A DNA stretch of 64,000 nucleotides. Origin: CAYSGL01 sp964520985. GTDB taxonomy: Bacteria; Pseudomonadota; Alphaproteobacteria; Micavibrionales; Micavibrionaceae. The stretch is from positions 124,001-188,000 of the forward strand of contig CAZFPB010000003.1 in the NCBI GenBank assembly GCA_964520985.1. The letters run 5' to 3'. Shown in pieces: positions 62,625-64,000 of this stretch. The position numbers were made by a program, and so were the translations under genes. Under the pieces are notes generated by a model. It was not told the origin of the DNA, ran no database searches, and saw nothing but the letters and a program-made list of their open reading frames with translations. The stretch's first letter is position 1. The number at the start of each line of letters is the position of its first letter.

Positions 62625-63811
62625 GTGCGCCGTCCATTTTGTTCATCAACCGTGTGTATCATCCGGGCCGGGGTGCGACCGGGCGTATATTGCGCGACGC
62701 CGCCGAAGCCTTTGCACGCGATGGCTGGGCGGTCAGCGTTCTGACGACCGGCGATGATCCTGGCACCTCCACCATGGGCGGCGTGCAGGTTACGCAGCTT
62801 AAAAATTCTCTAAAAAAGCAGACTGCATTTGGCTATCTGTGGGTGTGGCTTAAATTATGCTTGCGGGCATTGCGCCTCGGAAAGCATGACATCGTCATTA
62901 CCATGACCGATCCGCCGATGGTGATTGTCGTAGGCCGGATCTATGCAGCGCTGAAGCGCGCCAAACACATTCACTGGTGTCAGGATCTCTATCCCGATTT
63001 ATTCCCGGCGCTCAATATTAAACTGCCGACTTTTCTGCTACGCGCCATGCGCCGTCTCTCGCGTCGTTCGATGAAGCGTGCAGACCGGGTGATCGTGATC
63101 GGCCGCTGCATGGCGCGCTATCTGGTGCAGACGGGGATGAGCGCGTCCGACCTGACGCTGATCACCAACTGGCCGGATAAAGAGCTGCTGGAGCCAATGC
63201 GTCCCGTAGAAAAATTGTACGAGTCTCAGGCGCGACACGATGATCGCCCGAAATTCCGCATTCTTTATGCGGGTGCCATTGGTCGCAGCCATCCGATGAA
63301 AACCATTATGGATGCTGTCATCCATCTGAACGAAAGCCACCCCGATGTCGAATTCGTCTTTGTCGGCGACGATGCGGGGCACGAACGTCTGGCGCGCCAG
63401 CGCGATCGATTGGGTCTCTCGAACATCCGTATGCTGCCCTTCCAGCCTGCGGGACGCCTGCGCCAGATCATGGAAAGCGCCGATGCCCATCTGGTCAGCC
63501 AGTATGAAGAAGCGGCGGGGCTGGTCGTGCCGAGCAAATTCTATTCAGCTGTCGCGTCGGGTCGCCCCTGTCTTTACATCGGCCCTCATGACACTGAGAT
63601 CACGCAAGTGATCGACCACTTCCACTGCGGCCTGAACGTGCCCAATGGTGACAGCCAGACCCTGATGCGGGCAATTCTCGCGTTACGGGACAATGCCGAT
63701 ATCTGGCAAGAGGCCCATGCCGGGGCTTTAAAGGCACGCGCCGTCTTTACCCCAGATCAATCCATACAAGCTCTCATAAAACGCGCTATACAAGTGTATC
63801 AAGGTCGGTAG
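62621..63811 (+). CDS. Glycosyltransferase family 4 (WbuB-like)
   Basis: A 396-residue GT-B glycosyltransferase: an N-terminal acceptor domain (YHPGRGATGRILRDAAEAFARDGWAVSVLT) and a C-terminal donor domain with RILYAGAIGRSHPMKTIMDA, DVEFVFVGDDAGH and the E-x7-E-like region YEEAAGLVVPSKFYSAVASGRPCLYIG. Its role is to add a sugar to a lipid-linked polysaccharide unit. It is coupled by ATGA overlap to the polymerase-like gene. Confidence 0.9.
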   Translation: MSAPSILFINRVYHPGRGATGRILRDAAEAFARDGWAVSVLTTGDDPGTSTMGGVQVTQLKNSLKKQTAFGYLWVWLKLCLRALRLGKHDIVITMTDPPMVIVVGRIYAALKRAKHIHWCQDLYPDLFPALNIKLPTFLLRAMRRLSRRSMKRADRVIVIGRCMARYLVQTGMSASDLTLITNWPDKELLEPMRPVEKLYESQARHDDRPKFRILYAGAIGRSHPMKTIMDAVIHLNESHPDVEFVFVGDDAGHERLARQRDRLGLSNIRMLPFQPAGRLRQIMESADAHLVSQYEEAAGLVVPSKFYSAVASGRPCLYIGPHDTEITQVIDHFHCGLNVPNGDSQTLMRAILALRDNADIWQEAHAGALKARAVFTPDQSIQALIKRAIQVYQGR

Positions 63812-63821
63812 AATAGAGGGC

Positions 63822-64000
63822 ATGCGCGATTCTTCGCCTGACCTCACATTGGCCGACCTTTTGCAGCTTTTATTTAAAGCGCGTTTATTTATGGCGGGTG
63901 GGGCAATGATCGGAATTCTGATCGCTATCCTGCTTTTAAGCATTCTGCCGGCGAGTTATAAGGCAACGATGATTGTTGCTCCCGCCGATGGCTATGCGCT
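63822..64000 (+). CDS. Wzz/chain-length-determinant-like protein (partial)
   Basis: The frame opens at the ATG at 63822 and runs off the window; about 59 codons are visible. The start MRDSSPDLTLADLLQLLFKAR is followed by a membrane helix (MIGILIAILLLSILP) and SYKATMIVAPAD, the pattern of Wzz/GumC polysaccharide co-polymerases. GAGGG lies just before the ATG. It follows the glycosyltransferase by 10 bp. Confidence 0.75.
   Translation, partial: MRDSSPDLTLADLLQLLFKARLFMAGGAMIGILIAILLLSILPASYKATMIVAPADGYA

Overview
The window reads as a chromosomal segment of an alphaproteobacterium. The lineage markers are a circularly permuted two-piece tmRNA, a GapR (DUF2312) gene, an alpha-type SspB adaptor, a COQ9 gene, and a Mic60/mitofilin gene inside a hemC-hemD-mic60-hemY cluster. 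Coding density is high and most genes are housekeeping. Icm/Dot-type secretion parts together with giant fibre proteins bring predatory or host-associated alphaproteobacteria (Micavibrio-like) to mind, but that placement is inference.

Layout. 1-7.3 kb: gyrB tail, argS, a RAYT-type transposase-like gene, then a reverse-strand operon dotM/icmP - unknown membrane protein - dotL/icmO - pilin-like protein. 7.4-11.4 kb: tRNA-Thr, a lipoprotein, a YbaL-type antiporter, small secreted proteins and a minimal flagellar-rod-like protein. 11.4-17.1 kb: an ilvB-ilvH-lipoprotein-ilvC-EamA-unknown operon on the reverse strand, headed by a Val/Leu/Ile-rich leader peptide and an attenuator. 17.2-22.3 kb: an unknown gene, an OafA-type acyltransferase, miaA, degP. 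22.5-33.7 kb: three tandem paralogous giant proteins (1124, 1170 and 1275 residues), each with a pilin-like anchor and head fused to a phage-tail-fibre-like shaft.

33.7-39.9 kb: hflKC, mrp, a CBS protein, folA/thyA and two unknown genes. 39.9-40.3 kb: the two-piece tmRNA. 40.3-48.5 kb: an O-antigen-ligase-like protein, sspB, a hydrolase, an orphan ABC ATPase, tRNA-Arg, an ABC1 kinase, coq9, an IcmL/DotI-like gene, gapR. 48.5-53.9 kb: acs, a DMT transporter, an EVE protein, gpsA, tsaD (reverse). 54-58.6 kb: the hem/mic60 cluster. 58.6-64 kb: a rhomboid protease, unknown genes, a TauE-type permease and the start of a polysaccharide locus (polymerase, glycosyltransferase, Wzz-like).

The most unusual content is the fibre trio. 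All three genes share a 5'-UTR hairpin and an upstream box at fixed spacing. All three proteins share a Gln-Ser-Gly-Asn membrane anchor with the pilin-like protein encoded downstream of dotL. Shaft modules increase in number from gene to gene, and the C-terminal tips differ: two six-cysteine tips and one S74 intramolecular chaperone. The second notable item is the tmRNA tag, which carries the AANDN motif twice and lies 2.2 kb from sspB, whose product is known in Caulobacter to bind the N-terminal part of such tags.
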